41,465 bases of DNA from Defluviitaleaceae bacterium (GTDB taxonomy: Bacteria; Bacillota; Clostridia; Lachnospirales; UBA5962): positions 1-41,465 of the forward strand of contig WQZK01000002.1 in assembly GCA_009780765.1 (NCBI GenBank), read 5' to 3'. Each line of letters opens with the position of its first letter. Positions within the stretch are counted from its first letter, which is position 1. Under the pieces are notes generated by a model. The model was not told where the DNA came from and did no database searches. It saw only the letters and a program-made list of their open reading frames with translations. Position numbers and translations under genes: made by a program. Positions 15,109-24,477 of the stretch are shown here, one piece after another.

Positions 15109-17295
15109 TCAAATACTGTTGGGTGTTATTAACATCATTCCGCCCTGAGAGCCTGAGGAATGAATTCTTATTCTTACAAACTCACCGGCTATCATACTAC
15201 TACTATCAAAGAATTCAGAATTAGGATTGCCTATAACTACACTTTGCCCAAGATTTAAGCTATATAAAGGAGCACCTCTATCAGTAATCACAGAAAACGA
15301 ACCCCAATTCCCAAAAAAATAAAATAAAGCAAAACTATCTACTAATCTAAAACGAAATTCTTGTACACCTTCTTCGTGCCTAGAAACTGTAAATGAAGTT
15401 GTATCACACGAATAAATTGAGACATAAGGACTCTTTTCTATTCTTAATCTAATCCAACTACCTGCAGGTCCACTCGCTACAAAATGAGGCATTGTTGAAG
15501 AAGAACTTCTACTAGCCACACTCCCGCCGTGTCTTACATCTATTCTATGCTGCTCGGACCAGCCGCCCATAAACAGCTTAGATAAAACCACATTCCAATG
15601 ACTTCCATACACATATATCGTCCTTACAGGTCCTGCTATATTTAAGTTTATAACACGACTTCCACCATGTGGAAAATGAATATATCCCGTTGTATAAGAA
15701 TAATTATCCGCAGCAATATCAAAAAACAAGTTATTCGGATTATAATTAAGGGTAGTCATTCTAGATGCTAAGCTACTCCAGTTGTTAGCCAATCTATAAG
15801 CACCTAAACTACATATAGAAACAATAATGCTATTAGAGGTAGCTGCTACTGCTGTACCTATGAATGCGTTTGCACCTAATTCCGTTAAACCCATGCTAAC
15901 TGGTCTATGAACAACAACCTCTCGTAGTGTAGCGGAATTTCTAAAAGCATTTTCACCTACACTCTCTAAACTATACGGCAAAACAACTCTTGTTAAATTG
16001 GTTCCATAAAAAGCACTATTGCCTATATGAGTTATAGTGTGTGGCAACAAATACAAGTATTCGACATTAGTAAGTGCCGTATTGTAAAATACTCGGTCGG
16101 GAATTACAGTAAGGCTAGAGGCGACACGCAAATTTGCGAAAGTACGAAAATTTCTAGAATTTTCAAAAGCTCCAACTCCTATATATTGCAATAACAACGA
16201 ATGAGTATCTCTCATACTAAAAGTTGTTAGATTAGAGTTTGCAAACGCATAACGCCGTATGTATCTAACCCCAAAAACACTTATTTCAATAAGTCTGTTA
16301 GTGTTTCTAAACGCACCAACACCAATTTCATACAAAATCGCACTAATAGAAAAGCGGGTTATAGACGAATACGCAAAAGCATAGTCGCCAATAACTTGTA
16401 GCTGACTGCCTTGCTGAAAAGTAATTCTTTGCAACCAGCTGTGTGCAAAAGCATTATTGCCAATCTTTACAATAGTATTTGGAATAACTATTTCGTAAAA
16501 ACCTTGTCCACTAAAGCCGTTAGCCGCAATATATGTAATAGTACGTAGAATTCCATCAAGAACAACAGTAGACGGAATTTCAACCCTGCCATCTAATATA
16601 ACACCATCCCTAGCCCTAATCTCTACATTTGTTGTGTTAGGGATAATAGTAAAATCAAAATAAGGTGATATAGGTGGTGCTGGAGCTGTAAAAATATAGT
16701 ATCTAAAAACTAGCTGTCCATGAATATGACTTGAAAAATTGCTTATCCAGTAGGGGTCTTGCCGATAAGCATCTACCATATCCCAGTTAGGTAGATAAAT
16801 TCTTTGTACATTAGTATTATTAAATGCACCTAGTGTCAGCATAATAGGAACTCCTGTTTCCTGATCTATAGTAACAGTTCTCAAATTAGGATTGTTACTA
16901 AATGCTCCAAATTGAATATTTATAACGCTATCAGGGATTACAATATTTCTTAGTCCTGTATTAGCAAAACGATTAAATCCTATAATCTGCGTATTTCTTG
17001 CAATATGTACAGTAGTATTTACATTATTAGTTGCAAAAGCATTAGTGCCAATAAAACCTGTTATCATAATAGATGCAGGAGCTACAATACTACTAACATT
17101 AGTGCCCGCAAAAAGATTCTGTGCTATACTCGTAACTCCCTCCGCAATATATACGGTAGTATAACCATCAAACGAATTAGGAGCGATAGAATTAACTATT
17201 GAAACAACAGATGACGGAATTGTAACTCTACTAGCACCTGTGCCATAAAATAAATGGTTTGGTATGCTTGTAATGCCGTTTGCTAAATGTATCAT
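15109..17295 (-). CDS. LRR (BspA-type) half of a secreted S1 protease, separated by a frameshift
   Basis: 728 aa without a signal peptide. Most of it is LRR_5 repeats (for example IPDSVINIQFGAF, VIPNTIVKIGNNAFA), with a non-repeat island around residues 190-250 (PPISPYFDFTIIPN) and a beta-rich C-terminal part. It starts at an ATG overlapping the stop of the S1 protease frame as ATGA. The paralogue at 24851 reads through the matching site as IGSNAFSGTNAMIYIA. Here IGNNAL is followed by a frame change and then GTNAMIHLA. The two frames are therefore one ancestral gene of about 1,240 codons. Reinitiation could still produce this half, but it would lack export. Confidence 0.75.
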   Translation of the reverse strand: MIHLANGITSIPNHLFYGTGASRVTIPSSVVSIVNSIAPNSFDGYTTVYIAEGVTSIAQNLFAGTNVSSIVAPASIMITGFIGTNAFATNNVNTTVHIARNTQIIGFNRFANTGLRNIVIPDSVINIQFGAFSNNPNLRTVTIDQETGVPIMLTLGAFNNTNVQRIYLPNWDMVDAYRQDPYWISNFSSHIHGQLVFRYYIFTAPAPPISPYFDFTIIPNTTNVEIRARDGVILDGRVEIPSTVVLDGILRTITYIAANGFSGQGFYEIVIPNTIVKIGNNAFAHSWLQRITFQQGSQLQVIGDYAFAYSSITRFSISAILYEIGVGAFRNTNRLIEISVFGVRYIRRYAFANSNLTTFSMRDTHSLLLQYIGVGAFENSRNFRTFANLRVASSLTVIPDRVFYNTALTNVEYLYLLPHTITHIGNSAFYGTNLTRVVLPYSLESVGENAFRNSATLREVVVHRPVSMGLTELGANAFIGTAVAATSNSIIVSICSLGAYRLANNWSSLASRMTTLNYNPNNLFFDIAADNYSYTTGYIHFPHGGSRVINLNIAGPVRTIYVYGSHWNVVLSKLFMGGWSEQHRIDVRHGGSVASRSSSSTMPHFVASGPAGSWIRLRIEKSPYVSIYSCDTTSFTVSRHEEGVQEFRFRLVDSFALFYFFGNWGSFSVITDRGAPLYSLNLGQSVVIGNPNSEFFDSSSMIAGEFVRIRIHSSGSQGGMMLITPNSI

Positions 17296-18827
17296 AGCAT
17301 TTGTACCAATGCATTGTTGCCTATACTACTTATAGTCGCTGGAATTGTAATTTGCGAAAAATCATTTCGCCCTTCGAATGCCCCAATAGCAATGCTTGTA
17401 ATCGTTCTAATAATACCATCAATGTTTATTTCGGACGGAATATGCAGTCTATCTAATAGTGGGAAAACTTCACATCGTGGTTTAAGCCCTACAATTTCAA
17501 TACTGCCATCATATAGTTCATTTGTAATAAATATTGAATCTGCAATATTTTCAACATCAGCTATAATCGTTACATCTAATTCACTAGTAATATTAGTTAT
17601 TTTACTTGCCATACCTCCGCTTAATAATCCTCCGCCTGCAAAAAGAGTAGCTACTAATACATATTTGCCATTCAGTTGTGCAAAAACAGGAGAACCACTG
17701 TCTCCAAAGTATGAAGGAGTAGTAATTTGAATTTGGTCGTAGAATGAGCGTCCTTCAACACGAATACTTTGATTTATATGACTAATTATGCCTGTTGTTT
17801 TACCAGTTACATTCCCAAACTGCACTATTCTAAGACCAGCGATAATTTCATGTCTGTTTGCTACTTGATAAGTTGTGGGTACGATATTCCAATTAGGATT
17901 AATCGGACGGTTAATCCAAGGGTCTTCAACATATGGGTTTGGATGCATAAAATAAGCCGCAGATGATGTAAACTCCCAAATATCTTGATTATCAAACGGC
18001 ACAAAAGTTGCATCTGCCAATCCACCATGCAAATATTGTTCCCTTGTTCCTATTATTGTATTTGTTGAACCGCACCTCATAACCGCACCAGCTGTTGCAA
18101 CATGTGCATTAGTTATAATACCTTTTCTTATTATTCCTTGTCGATAAGCTACATTACAAATCGCTTTAGCTGAAATAGTGCCAACACTGCCTCCCCCTCT
18201 TATTTCTGTACCACCATGAATACTTGTAGCTGCACTTTGAAATAATGATTTTTCTTCAATAGTAAACTTTATTGCTTCTTCTATAAATAATGATAACCCA
18301 TAAAGGTGTCTAATAATACAGGAGATAAATTGTGCATCCGACAAACTTATTTCTATTCTGTTATATTGTGGAGCAATACCCACTCCAAATACCGAATAAT
18401 TAGGCATTAGATTAGCTATTGCACTATGTATTTCTAACAAGAAATTATGCGAAAATTGCCTAATTTGATAAACAACATCGGGATGTTCACTTCGCTTTTC
18501 TGTCATATCAGTTATCCCTATATTTAATCTGCCGTCATAACAATACCATACTCCTGCAAAAGCATCATTATATACTACAACACTATTAGAGTTTATATTG
18601 GCTCTAGTTTCAATTGCTTCAGTTCGATAATTACTTAAAACATCGCCAACTATAGACATACTGTTTTCTATATTTATATAGTATATATCTAAAGGAGCAA
18701 CATCTATTTCTAAATTATTTTCTTGATGTCCATAAATTATTTCGCTCACAAAAGTAAATGCAAGCAACATTAGTATGCTTATAAAAAGCACCGCTATAAA
18801 TAGAACTTTTTTTGTTTTTATTTTCAT
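17292..18827 (-). CDS. Secreted trypsin-like (S1) serine protease, N-terminal half of a frameshifted protease-LRR protein
   Basis: 511 aa. Signal anchor/peptide at 1-30, a propeptide-like region to about 210, then a chymotrypsin-fold domain with the full triad: His242 in TNAHVAT, Asp272 in LADATFV, Ser377 in GDSGSPVF. The GDSGSP form and the preceding domain resemble the alpha-lytic/streptogrisin group. LRR_5 sequence begins near residue 470 and stops after ISSIGNNAL because of a frame change near 17300. Ribosome site AGGAG lies 6 nt before ATG. It directly follows the lipoprotein gene 18854-20068. The protease domain should still be made and exported; the LRR region that would bind a surface is lost from this frame. 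Confidence 0.85.
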   Translation of the reverse strand: MKIKTKKVLFIAVLFISILMLLAFTFVSEIIYGHQENNLEIDVAPLDIYYINIENSMSIVGDVLSNYRTEAIETRANINSNSVVVYNDAFAGVWYCYDGRLNIGITDMTEKRSEHPDVVYQIRQFSHNFLLEIHSAIANLMPNYSVFGVGIAPQYNRIEISLSDAQFISCIIRHLYGLSLFIEEAIKFTIEEKSLFQSAATSIHGGTEIRGGGSVGTISAKAICNVAYRQGIIRKGIITNAHVATAGAVMRCGSTNTIIGTREQYLHGGLADATFVPFDNQDIWEFTSSAAYFMHPNPYVEDPWINRPINPNWNIVPTTYQVANRHEIIAGLRIVQFGNVTGKTTGIISHINQSIRVEGRSFYDQIQITTPSYFGDSGSPVFAQLNGKYVLVATLFAGGGLLSGGMASKITNITSELDVTIIADVENIADSIFITNELYDGSIEIVGLKPRCEVFPLLDRLHIPSEINIDGIIRTITSIAIGAFEGRNDFSQITIPATISSIGNNALVQML

Positions 18828-18853
18828 ATTTTTCTCCTAAGTAAGTAGTTAAT

Positions 18854-20068
18854 TTATAATAAAAGTTGTTTCAATTGTTCAATTTCATAATGTATGATTG
18901 GAATATGATAATATTGTAAATTATATATTATTCCAAATAACTCTGCGTCTGTAAGGATTGTTAGTATTTCAAGTGTCAATCGAATAGAAGAAATATGACC
19001 TTCTATATTTGAAATTCTCAACAACAAATCAAAATACATTTCACATACATATTTATAAAGTAAATTATCTATTATACTTCGCAATTCTCTAACTTGTGGC
19101 TCTAATACATCAAGACTAGCTAACAATCTTGTGTATACTTTGTCTACCTCTGGCGACATTACAATGTTTATAGTAATTGGATTTGCTACTACTCTAATAT
19201 CTTGCCATATTTGCGTTAGAGAAAATCTCCTATCATCTCTTGTGATGCGAAATGGCAAATCAGCCGTTACTTTATGTTCACCTCGTAGCAATCTACTATT
19301 ATAAAAAAGCACTTTACTATTCACTGTTTCATTTGGTGCAAGCACAGTATATCTTAATACAGAAGAAGTAAGTCTTTCACAGCGGTATGTGCCTATTTGT
19401 ATAAAAGTATTAGAAAATAAAGAAAAACCATGCCAAATATACAATGTTCTCCCAGATAAATTTTTGAATGTTGCATAAATAAATATATCCTCTCCTTGAT
19501 AAAAAAACTCTCGAGTTGGCGTAATTGTAAGCGAAAAATCTTCTGCGGTGATGTCATAAATCCAATATCCGTTTACTTCTCGTTCTAACCTTTCAATCAT
19601 TTCCTGCAAACCCTCAACCTGTTTTTGCAGTGCGTTTAATAGCCCTAGCAATCCCTTATTAGCCTCGTTAGCGTACTCCAATTCATACTCTAAATCGTTA
19701 ATCTGCTCTAACAAGCCGTCTACCAATTTTTGCAAGGCATCTAATTGCTCTTGCAAAATCTCAACATCGCCTTCGCTATCAGCTAAGGCATTAGTCAAAT
19801 CATAAATCACTTGCAACAGCTCATTATTTTGAGCCTCTAACGCCTCTATGCGTTTCTCTAACGCTTCAATTCTAGCTAATTCAGCTAAAATCCTAGCGTT
19901 TTCTGCTTCTAACTCTTTAATTCTAGCCAAAATATCGGCAAGTTCGTAACTGCAAATGCTACTGCTAGGCGGACTACAATCCAACCTTTCAACATCGCAA
20001 GCCAAAAAGCTTACAACTGTAAAAGCCATCAAAAATACAATGGCAAAACTAATAATTCTTTTTTTCAT
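18854..20068 (-). CDS. Coiled-coil lipoprotein, family member 1 (module B)
   Basis: 404 aa from MKKRIIS, with AGAGGG about 10 nt upstream. Lipobox SFLAC puts Cys24 at the membrane. Residues about 40-165 are an uninterrupted heptad coiled coil rich in Leu, Glu and Gln (RIEALEKRIEALEAQNNELL). A beta-sandwich-like domain follows (about 170-300, FSLTITPTREFFYQGEDIF, ATFKNLSGRTLYI), then a second helical part at the end that the other members lack. It sits between the subtilase and S1 protease genes. The middle domain recalls Ig-like or BsuPI-type protease-inhibitor folds by pattern only, so a role as anchor or inhibitor of the next protease is a hypothesis. Confidence 0.8.
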   Translation of the reverse strand: MKKRIISFAIVFLMAFTVVSFLACDVERLDCSPPSSSICSYELADILARIKELEAENARILAELARIEALEKRIEALEAQNNELLQVIYDLTNALADSEGDVEILQEQLDALQKLVDGLLEQINDLEYELEYANEANKGLLGLLNALQKQVEGLQEMIERLEREVNGYWIYDITAEDFSLTITPTREFFYQGEDIFIYATFKNLSGRTLYIWHGFSLFSNTFIQIGTYRCERLTSSVLRYTVLAPNETVNSKVLFYNSRLLRGEHKVTADLPFRITRDDRRFSLTQIWQDIRVVANPITINIVMSPEVDKVYTRLLASLDVLEPQVRELRSIIDNLLYKYVCEMYFDLLLRISNIEGHISSIRLTLEILTILTDAELFGIIYNLQYYHIPIIHYEIEQLKQLLL

Positions 20069-20129
20069 AATTATAAAACCCTCTAAAGATTTATGTATAT
20101 ACATATTATATTAAAAATCACAAATTCTG

Positions 20130-22232
20130 TCAAATAGTATTTGGAATAACTATTTCGTAAAAACCTTGTCCACTAAAGCCGTTAGCCGCAATATATGTAA
20201 CAGTATGTAGAATTCCATCAATAACAACAGTAGACGGAATTTCAACCCTGCCGTCTAGTATAACACCATCTCTAGCCCTAATCTCTACATTTGTTGTGTT
20301 AGGGATAATAGTAAAATCAAAATAAGGTGATATAGGTGGTGCTGGAATTACCTCGCCATTATGCGATAGTCCTATAAGGTCATTATAAAGTCCGTTAAAT
20401 GCCCCTAATTGAAAAATCCTCAAAATATATGTACCTGATGTTGTGGGAGTATATCTTATAATTTCCGAAAATGAGGTTGTCGAATTAGATTGCATAACTC
20501 TTACATTATTGGCATTATACAAATGCAAGTCATAATTAGTTACAAACCTATCTCCGCCTACCTGCGAAAATCGCCCAAGCCAGTATATGTTTGCATGAAA
20601 AGCTTGTCCCGCTGATAATTGAACAAATCTCTCGGCGATATTTTGTCCTTGACGATTATTATTCTCTACTAAAAACGACTCCGAAGTAAAATGATTAAGT
20701 AATCCCTCTATATTAAGCACCCCAGAGCCTAATCTCTCACAACGGTTACCTCTAGCTGGAATATTGACAAAATCATTGGTTACAGTATGGTCTGCACTAC
20801 TCTCTAGCATAGATAAAACACGCTCTGGGAATACGCTTAAATATGGGCGTTGCTCAAATAATAATGCTAACGCACCTGTAACTAGCGGAGCAGAATAACT
20901 AGTGCCCAGCAAAGTTCTTAATGTGGAACTAGTTAGCGAAGTAGAAACTGGTATTCTTATAGTATAAGGAGCTGCTAATGTAGGCTTGGTTATATCTTCT
21001 CCCGTAAAGCTTCTATATGATGCCCTTGTTGAATGTGTTCTCCATATTTCCCCTGTTATCCTATTCCATAAAAAATCAGTTCCTGTAACAGATATTACAT
21101 TTCTTGCATTTGCCGGAGACATAACATATCGTTCAGGAGTGTTTTCCTCATTTCCGGCAGCCACTACTACATTTAAAAAATGCGTATATATTTGGTAATC
21201 AAAAAATTCAGAATCTTGTCTTGTTCCGGGGCGTCCCGGAGGAACACCCTCACTGTTATTTATAACAGAAACTCTATTTTCTATAAACCAGCTTAAATCC
21301 GATACAGCTATTGGCGGTCCGCCACCAAGAAATAAGGATTTAAAAGTAGTGTCAGAAACAAAAAGCTGTGTATCGGGAGCAACAAATCTTATAGTAGCAC
21401 ATACACCAACAGCATGTGAGTGTATTACTCTTGGCCCTTGTAATCTGTTTACAACATTATTAAATAAATTATAACCGACATAATAAAGATTAGAATTTCT
21501 ATCCATAGCCCCTCTAACTCCTACTCTTACACCACTTCCTGTGTATAAGCTGTTACCTACTATATTTGTACCGCCAATTTCCTCTAACACCTGTGTTTCA
21601 TTAGGGATCTCCATATGTAGTGGCACATTAAATGGTGAAAAATCCTCCTCTTGTTTTTCTGTTGAATTTTCTTCTTTATAGTGTAAGGATACACTTACGC
21701 TATAAACGGCTCTGCTTTTTGCAAACGCATATATGTCGTTATATAAAATCTCTATACAGCTAGCACCTATACGCACAAAGGGGCTAAAGTTTATTTTTTC
21801 TACCTCTGCTGTAAAGCTTATATCTTGTAGATAGTTGCTAAGCATATTGTAGTGAAAGCTAAAAGAGGCAGTCGCTAGTCGTTGTCTAAAATCATCTACA
21901 TCAGCTTGCGTAACTAAAGTATCTCGCTCTAGCAAAAAATCTCTATGTGTTGGTGTATCGCTAAAGTTAAAATCAAAGCGAACTATTACCTCTATATTTT
22001 CTACCTCTAATTGGTCAATTTCTGCTCTAAAGTGATTTAGGTTACCTATAACTCTTTCGCCATTATCTATATCTATGCGTATTTTAGATAAGTAATTAGT
22101 GTCGTAAGTAGACGCATAAGCTGTATCGGCCGTAAGCGATATTAGGCTTACGGTTAGCATTAAAGCAAGCAATAAACCGCCTAGTATAATTGTTAATTTT
22201 GTTCTTTTTTTGTTGTGAGTTAAGTTTTTCAT
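20130..22232 (-). CDS. Secreted subtilisin-family (S8) protease, 3'-truncated, canonical Asp not found
   Basis: 700 aa with a signal peptide ending near TAYAS (about 41). S8 domain: His271 in HSHAVGV, the oxyanion Asn in VVAAGNEE, and Ser445 in GTSYSAPLVTGA are present. The first-strand motif, which normally holds the catalytic Asp, reads GVRVGVRGAMDRNS with Gly/Arg at the expected place and an Asp three residues later. A beta domain follows (about 540-640). The last 70 residues, from PPISPYFDF, copy the LRR protein at 16491-16680 nearly exactly, and the gene stops at VIPNTI where that similarity ends. It looks like an LRR-tailed protease cut by recombination. Ribosome site AGGAG lies 8 nt upstream. 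Confidence 0.8.
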   Translation of the reverse strand: MKNLTHNKKRTKLTIILGGLLLALMLTVSLISLTADTAYASTYDTNYLSKIRIDIDNGERVIGNLNHFRAEIDQLEVENIEVIVRFDFNFSDTPTHRDFLLERDTLVTQADVDDFRQRLATASFSFHYNMLSNYLQDISFTAEVEKINFSPFVRIGASCIEILYNDIYAFAKSRAVYSVSVSLHYKEENSTEKQEEDFSPFNVPLHMEIPNETQVLEEIGGTNIVGNSLYTGSGVRVGVRGAMDRNSNLYYVGYNLFNNVVNRLQGPRVIHSHAVGVCATIRFVAPDTQLFVSDTTFKSLFLGGGPPIAVSDLSWFIENRVSVINNSEGVPPGRPGTRQDSEFFDYQIYTHFLNVVVAAGNEENTPERYVMSPANARNVISVTGTDFLWNRITGEIWRTHSTRASYRSFTGEDITKPTLAAPYTIRIPVSTSLTSSTLRTLLGTSYSAPLVTGALALLFEQRPYLSVFPERVLSMLESSADHTVTNDFVNIPARGNRCERLGSGVLNIEGLLNHFTSESFLVENNNRQGQNIAERFVQLSAGQAFHANIYWLGRFSQVGGDRFVTNYDLHLYNANNVRVMQSNSTTSFSEIIRYTPTTSGTYILRIFQLGAFNGLYNDLIGLSHNGEVIPAPPISPYFDFTIIPNTTNVEIRARDGVILDGRVEIPSTVVIDGILHTVTYIAANGFSGQGFYEIVIPNTI
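20134..20340 (-). repeat. About 205-bp segment duplicated between the subtilase 3' end and the LRR gene at 16491
   Basis: The plus-strand sequences starting AATAGTATTTGGAATAACT at 16491 and 20134 run in parallel for about 205 bp with roughly seven differences, then part company at both ends. The subtilase reading frame stops three bases past the break. This fits gene conversion or unequal crossing-over within the array. Confidence 0.85.
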
Positions 22233-22261
22233 TAGATTTTCTCCTGTTTTAATTATTTGTT

Positions 22262-23209
22262 TTATATAATCTTAAAAGCGTTTCTAAATACTATACCGTT
22301 CGAAAAATAGATGTCATATAAGCCTTCAGGAAGTTTTATTTGCAATAAACCACCACCAATATCCTCATATAAATTCCATAAATTTCTAATATTAAATATA
22401 TCTTCTAGACTTTCGCCCGGTTCAAGATAAAAGATTGGATAACGAATTGGCATGCCTGAACCAAAATCAAAACTCCAAATATATGCATCAGGTACTAATT
22501 GCGATGTCATATAAGCAATGGATATAAATCTTCCTGTACCTACCATTCTTCTAGGTTCGTTTGAAATATTTGTTACAGTTGCTATTATTCTAAAAGAGCT
22601 AATATCGGAAACACCAACATTAAAAAAACCTTGCGGACTGGTCCTTATAACTCTTTGCGGAATATATATAGAAACTTCTAGTCCTGCAAAAGAATTCCTA
22701 CCTATATCCCAACTTTGACCATATCGGTTTACACCGTATGCGTTTTCTATAACCATATCAGGCATATTTATTGTGCTAGTCAAAAACTTTACTTCTTTTT
22801 CTAATCGTTCAACAGTTTCTTGCAACCCCTCAACCTGCCCTTGCAATGCTTCAATAAGTGCTAACAAATTAGCGTTTATATAATCTGCACTTTCTATTAA
22901 GTCTTCAATCTGCTCTATTAACTCCTCTACAAAGTCTTGCAACGCTTCAATTTGATCTTGCAATAACTCTATTTGCTTTTCGCTATAAACAGCCCCATTC
23001 TGCAAGTCGTCGATTATTCCTTGTAAAATTTTGTTTTGAGCCTCTAACGCTTCAATACGCTGAGTTAAAGTTGCTATTACTTGCCTTTCTTGCTCTAAGG
23101 CTTCTATTCTAGCCAACAAATCGGCATTTGTAGTATCGCAAGCAGTAAAAGCTACAATGCTAAACAGCATAATTATCGAAACGATTAGTGTTATAAGTTT
23201 TTTTGTCAT
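22262..23209 (-). CDS. Coiled-coil lipoprotein, family member 2 (module B)
   Basis: 315 aa, lipobox AFTAC with Cys24. Heptad coiled coil to about residue 145 (RIEALEQERQVIATLTQ, LLQDQIEALQDFVEEL), then a beta-rich domain (MVIENAYGVNRYGQSWDIG, RIIATVTNISNEPRRMV, YLEPGESLEDIF, GLYDIYFSNGIVFRNAFKII). Ribosome site AGGAG lies 10 nt before ATG, overlapping the end of the orphan signal-peptide frame. It is 29 bp upstream of the subtilase. The C-terminal domain is close to that of the frameshifted member at 23410 (same WD.GR...AGLEVSI and IVFRNA.KII), so these two belong with subtilase-type partners. Confidence 0.85.
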   Translation of the reverse strand: MTKKLITLIVSIIMLFSIVAFTACDTTNADLLARIEALEQERQVIATLTQRIEALEAQNKILQGIIDDLQNGAVYSEKQIELLQDQIEALQDFVEELIEQIEDLIESADYINANLLALIEALQGQVEGLQETVERLEKEVKFLTSTINMPDMVIENAYGVNRYGQSWDIGRNSFAGLEVSIYIPQRVIRTSPQGFFNVGVSDISSFRIIATVTNISNEPRRMVGTGRFISIAYMTSQLVPDAYIWSFDFGSGMPIRYPIFYLEPGESLEDIFNIRNLWNLYEDIGGGLLQIKLPEGLYDIYFSNGIVFRNAFKII

Positions 23210-23212
23210 AAA

Positions 23213-23374
23213 TTAAATTCTCCTAGTTGAATATGTATTAGTGTTATAAGTAGAGGCAGCTGCCGTAGTTGTCGTAAGTGATATTAGACTTACGGCCAGT
23301 ATTAAAGTAAATAAAATTCCACATACTATAATTGTTAATTTTGTTCTTTTTTTGTTGTGAGTTAAGTTTTTCAT
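23213..23374 (-). pseudogene. Orphan signal peptide of a deleted second subtilase
   Basis: 53-codon frame MKNLTHNKKRTKLTII...SLISLTTTTAAASTYNTNT, then stop. The first 45 or so residues and the ribosome site match the N-terminus of the subtilase at 22232. The sequence diverges right after ACTAAT and runs into the ribosome site of the lipoprotein at 23209. The body of the protease gene is gone, leaving only its export signal. Confidence 0.8.
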
Positions 23375-23409
23375 TAGATTTTCTCCTGTTTTAATTTTTT
23401 GTTTTTGTT

Positions 23410-24320
23410 TTATATAATTTTAATAGCATTTCTAAATACTATACCGTTTCTAAAATAAATATCGTATATACCGCTAGGAAGAAACATATCTGTATTTGTA
23501 TATAAACAATAGCCTAATAAAGATATAACTTCATAGGTAAATTTTATACTTTCTTCACTTTGAATGACAAAAAGAACAGTACTTGGGAGTACTGCATAAA
23601 TGCTACGACAACTAACTCTAATATTTGAATTTGATTGTAATTTAATATGAGCAATTGATACACCCCTTAAGGCAGAAAGGTAATCTGCAAGAAATTTTAT
23701 CGTTTCGTCTGTTGTATTTGTAGTGGTCATCCTTATAGAAAAGGTAACGAGATTAGTAGGGCTACCTCTTGAAACAACTCTTTGAGGAATATCTATAGAA
23801 ACTTCTAATCCAGCATAACGAATTCTGCCCATATCCCATTGCTCGCCATATGCATTTTCTATAACCATATCGGACATATTGATTGTGCTAGTCAAAAACT
23901 CTACTTCTTTTTCTAATCGTTCAACCATTTCTTGCAACCCTTCAACCTGCCTTTGCAGTGTTTCAATCAACGCTAATAAGTTTGTATTATCATAATCCAC
24001 ACTTTCTATCAACTCGTCAATCTGCTCTATTAACTCATCTACAAAGTCTTGCAACGCTTCAATCTGCTCTTGCAATAACTCTATTTGTGCCTCATTATGA
24101 GTCGCACCATTCTGCAAGTCATCAATTATGCCTTGCAAAATCTCATTTTGAGCCTCTAACGCTTCAATACGCTGAGTTAAAGTGCTATTACTTGCCTTTC
24201 TTGCTCTAGGGCTTCAATCCTAGCTAACAAATCAGCATTTGTAGTATCGCAAGCAGTAAAAGCCACAATGCTAAACAGCATAATTACTGAAACAGCTATG
24301 GTTATTAGTTTTTTATACAT
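23410..24320 (-). pseudogene. Coiled-coil lipoprotein, family member 3, frameshifted in the coiled coil
   Basis: From ATG 24320 the frame reads a lipoprotein signal (AFTAC) and coiled coil up to RQVIAL and then stops. Relatives read RQVIATLTQRIEALEAQN. Loss of one A in GTAATAGCACTTTAACTC, near 24172, accounts for it, and the right sequence resumes in the next frame and runs to 23410. The C-terminal domain is intact and close to that of member 2. It is the first gene of module B, divergent from the XRE gene at 24478. It is most simply a recent pseudogene, though a base-call error is possible. Confidence 0.75.
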
Positions 24321-24346
24321 ATAAATTAAAAACCCTCCTACTATAT

Positions 24347-24364
24347 TCCGTACTATTGGACGGA
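24347..24364. promoter_or_regulatory. Candidate operator, module B
   Basis: TCCGTACTATTGGACGGA, a TCCGT/ACGGA inverted repeat between the module B promoter and its first gene. It is conserved exactly at 31776-31793 in module A. It is a plausible site for the divergent XRE protein; binding is inferred. Confidence 0.45.
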
Positions 24365-24377
24365 TTTATTTGACATC

Positions 24378-24406
24378 ATGATACTATAGAAAAAATCATT
24401 TGTAAA
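24378..24406 (-). promoter_or_regulatory. Promoter of the module B lipoprotein-protease array
   Basis: Minus strand TTTACA (24401-24406), 17-nt spacer, TATCAT (24378-24383). The same elements and spacing occur in module A at 31807-31835. Confidence 0.6.
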
Positions 24407-24477
24407 CATATTTTCTAATCTTTCCTAACCTAATCAAGTGTTATTATATACTTAGTTCTAAGAGTATAAAATATTTT

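Noticed and set aside
17287..17730. Plus-strand 147-aa open frame opposite the S1 protease
   Set aside because: Shadow of the protease gene. The minus-strand frame has a full catalytic triad and signal peptide.
21226..21242. GGGGCGTCCCGGAGG in the subtilase gene as a sixth palindromic element
   Set aside because: It lacks the TGTAG flank and the loop, and it encodes an ordinary Pro/Gly stretch (PPGRPG). Similarity is limited to the GC-rich core.
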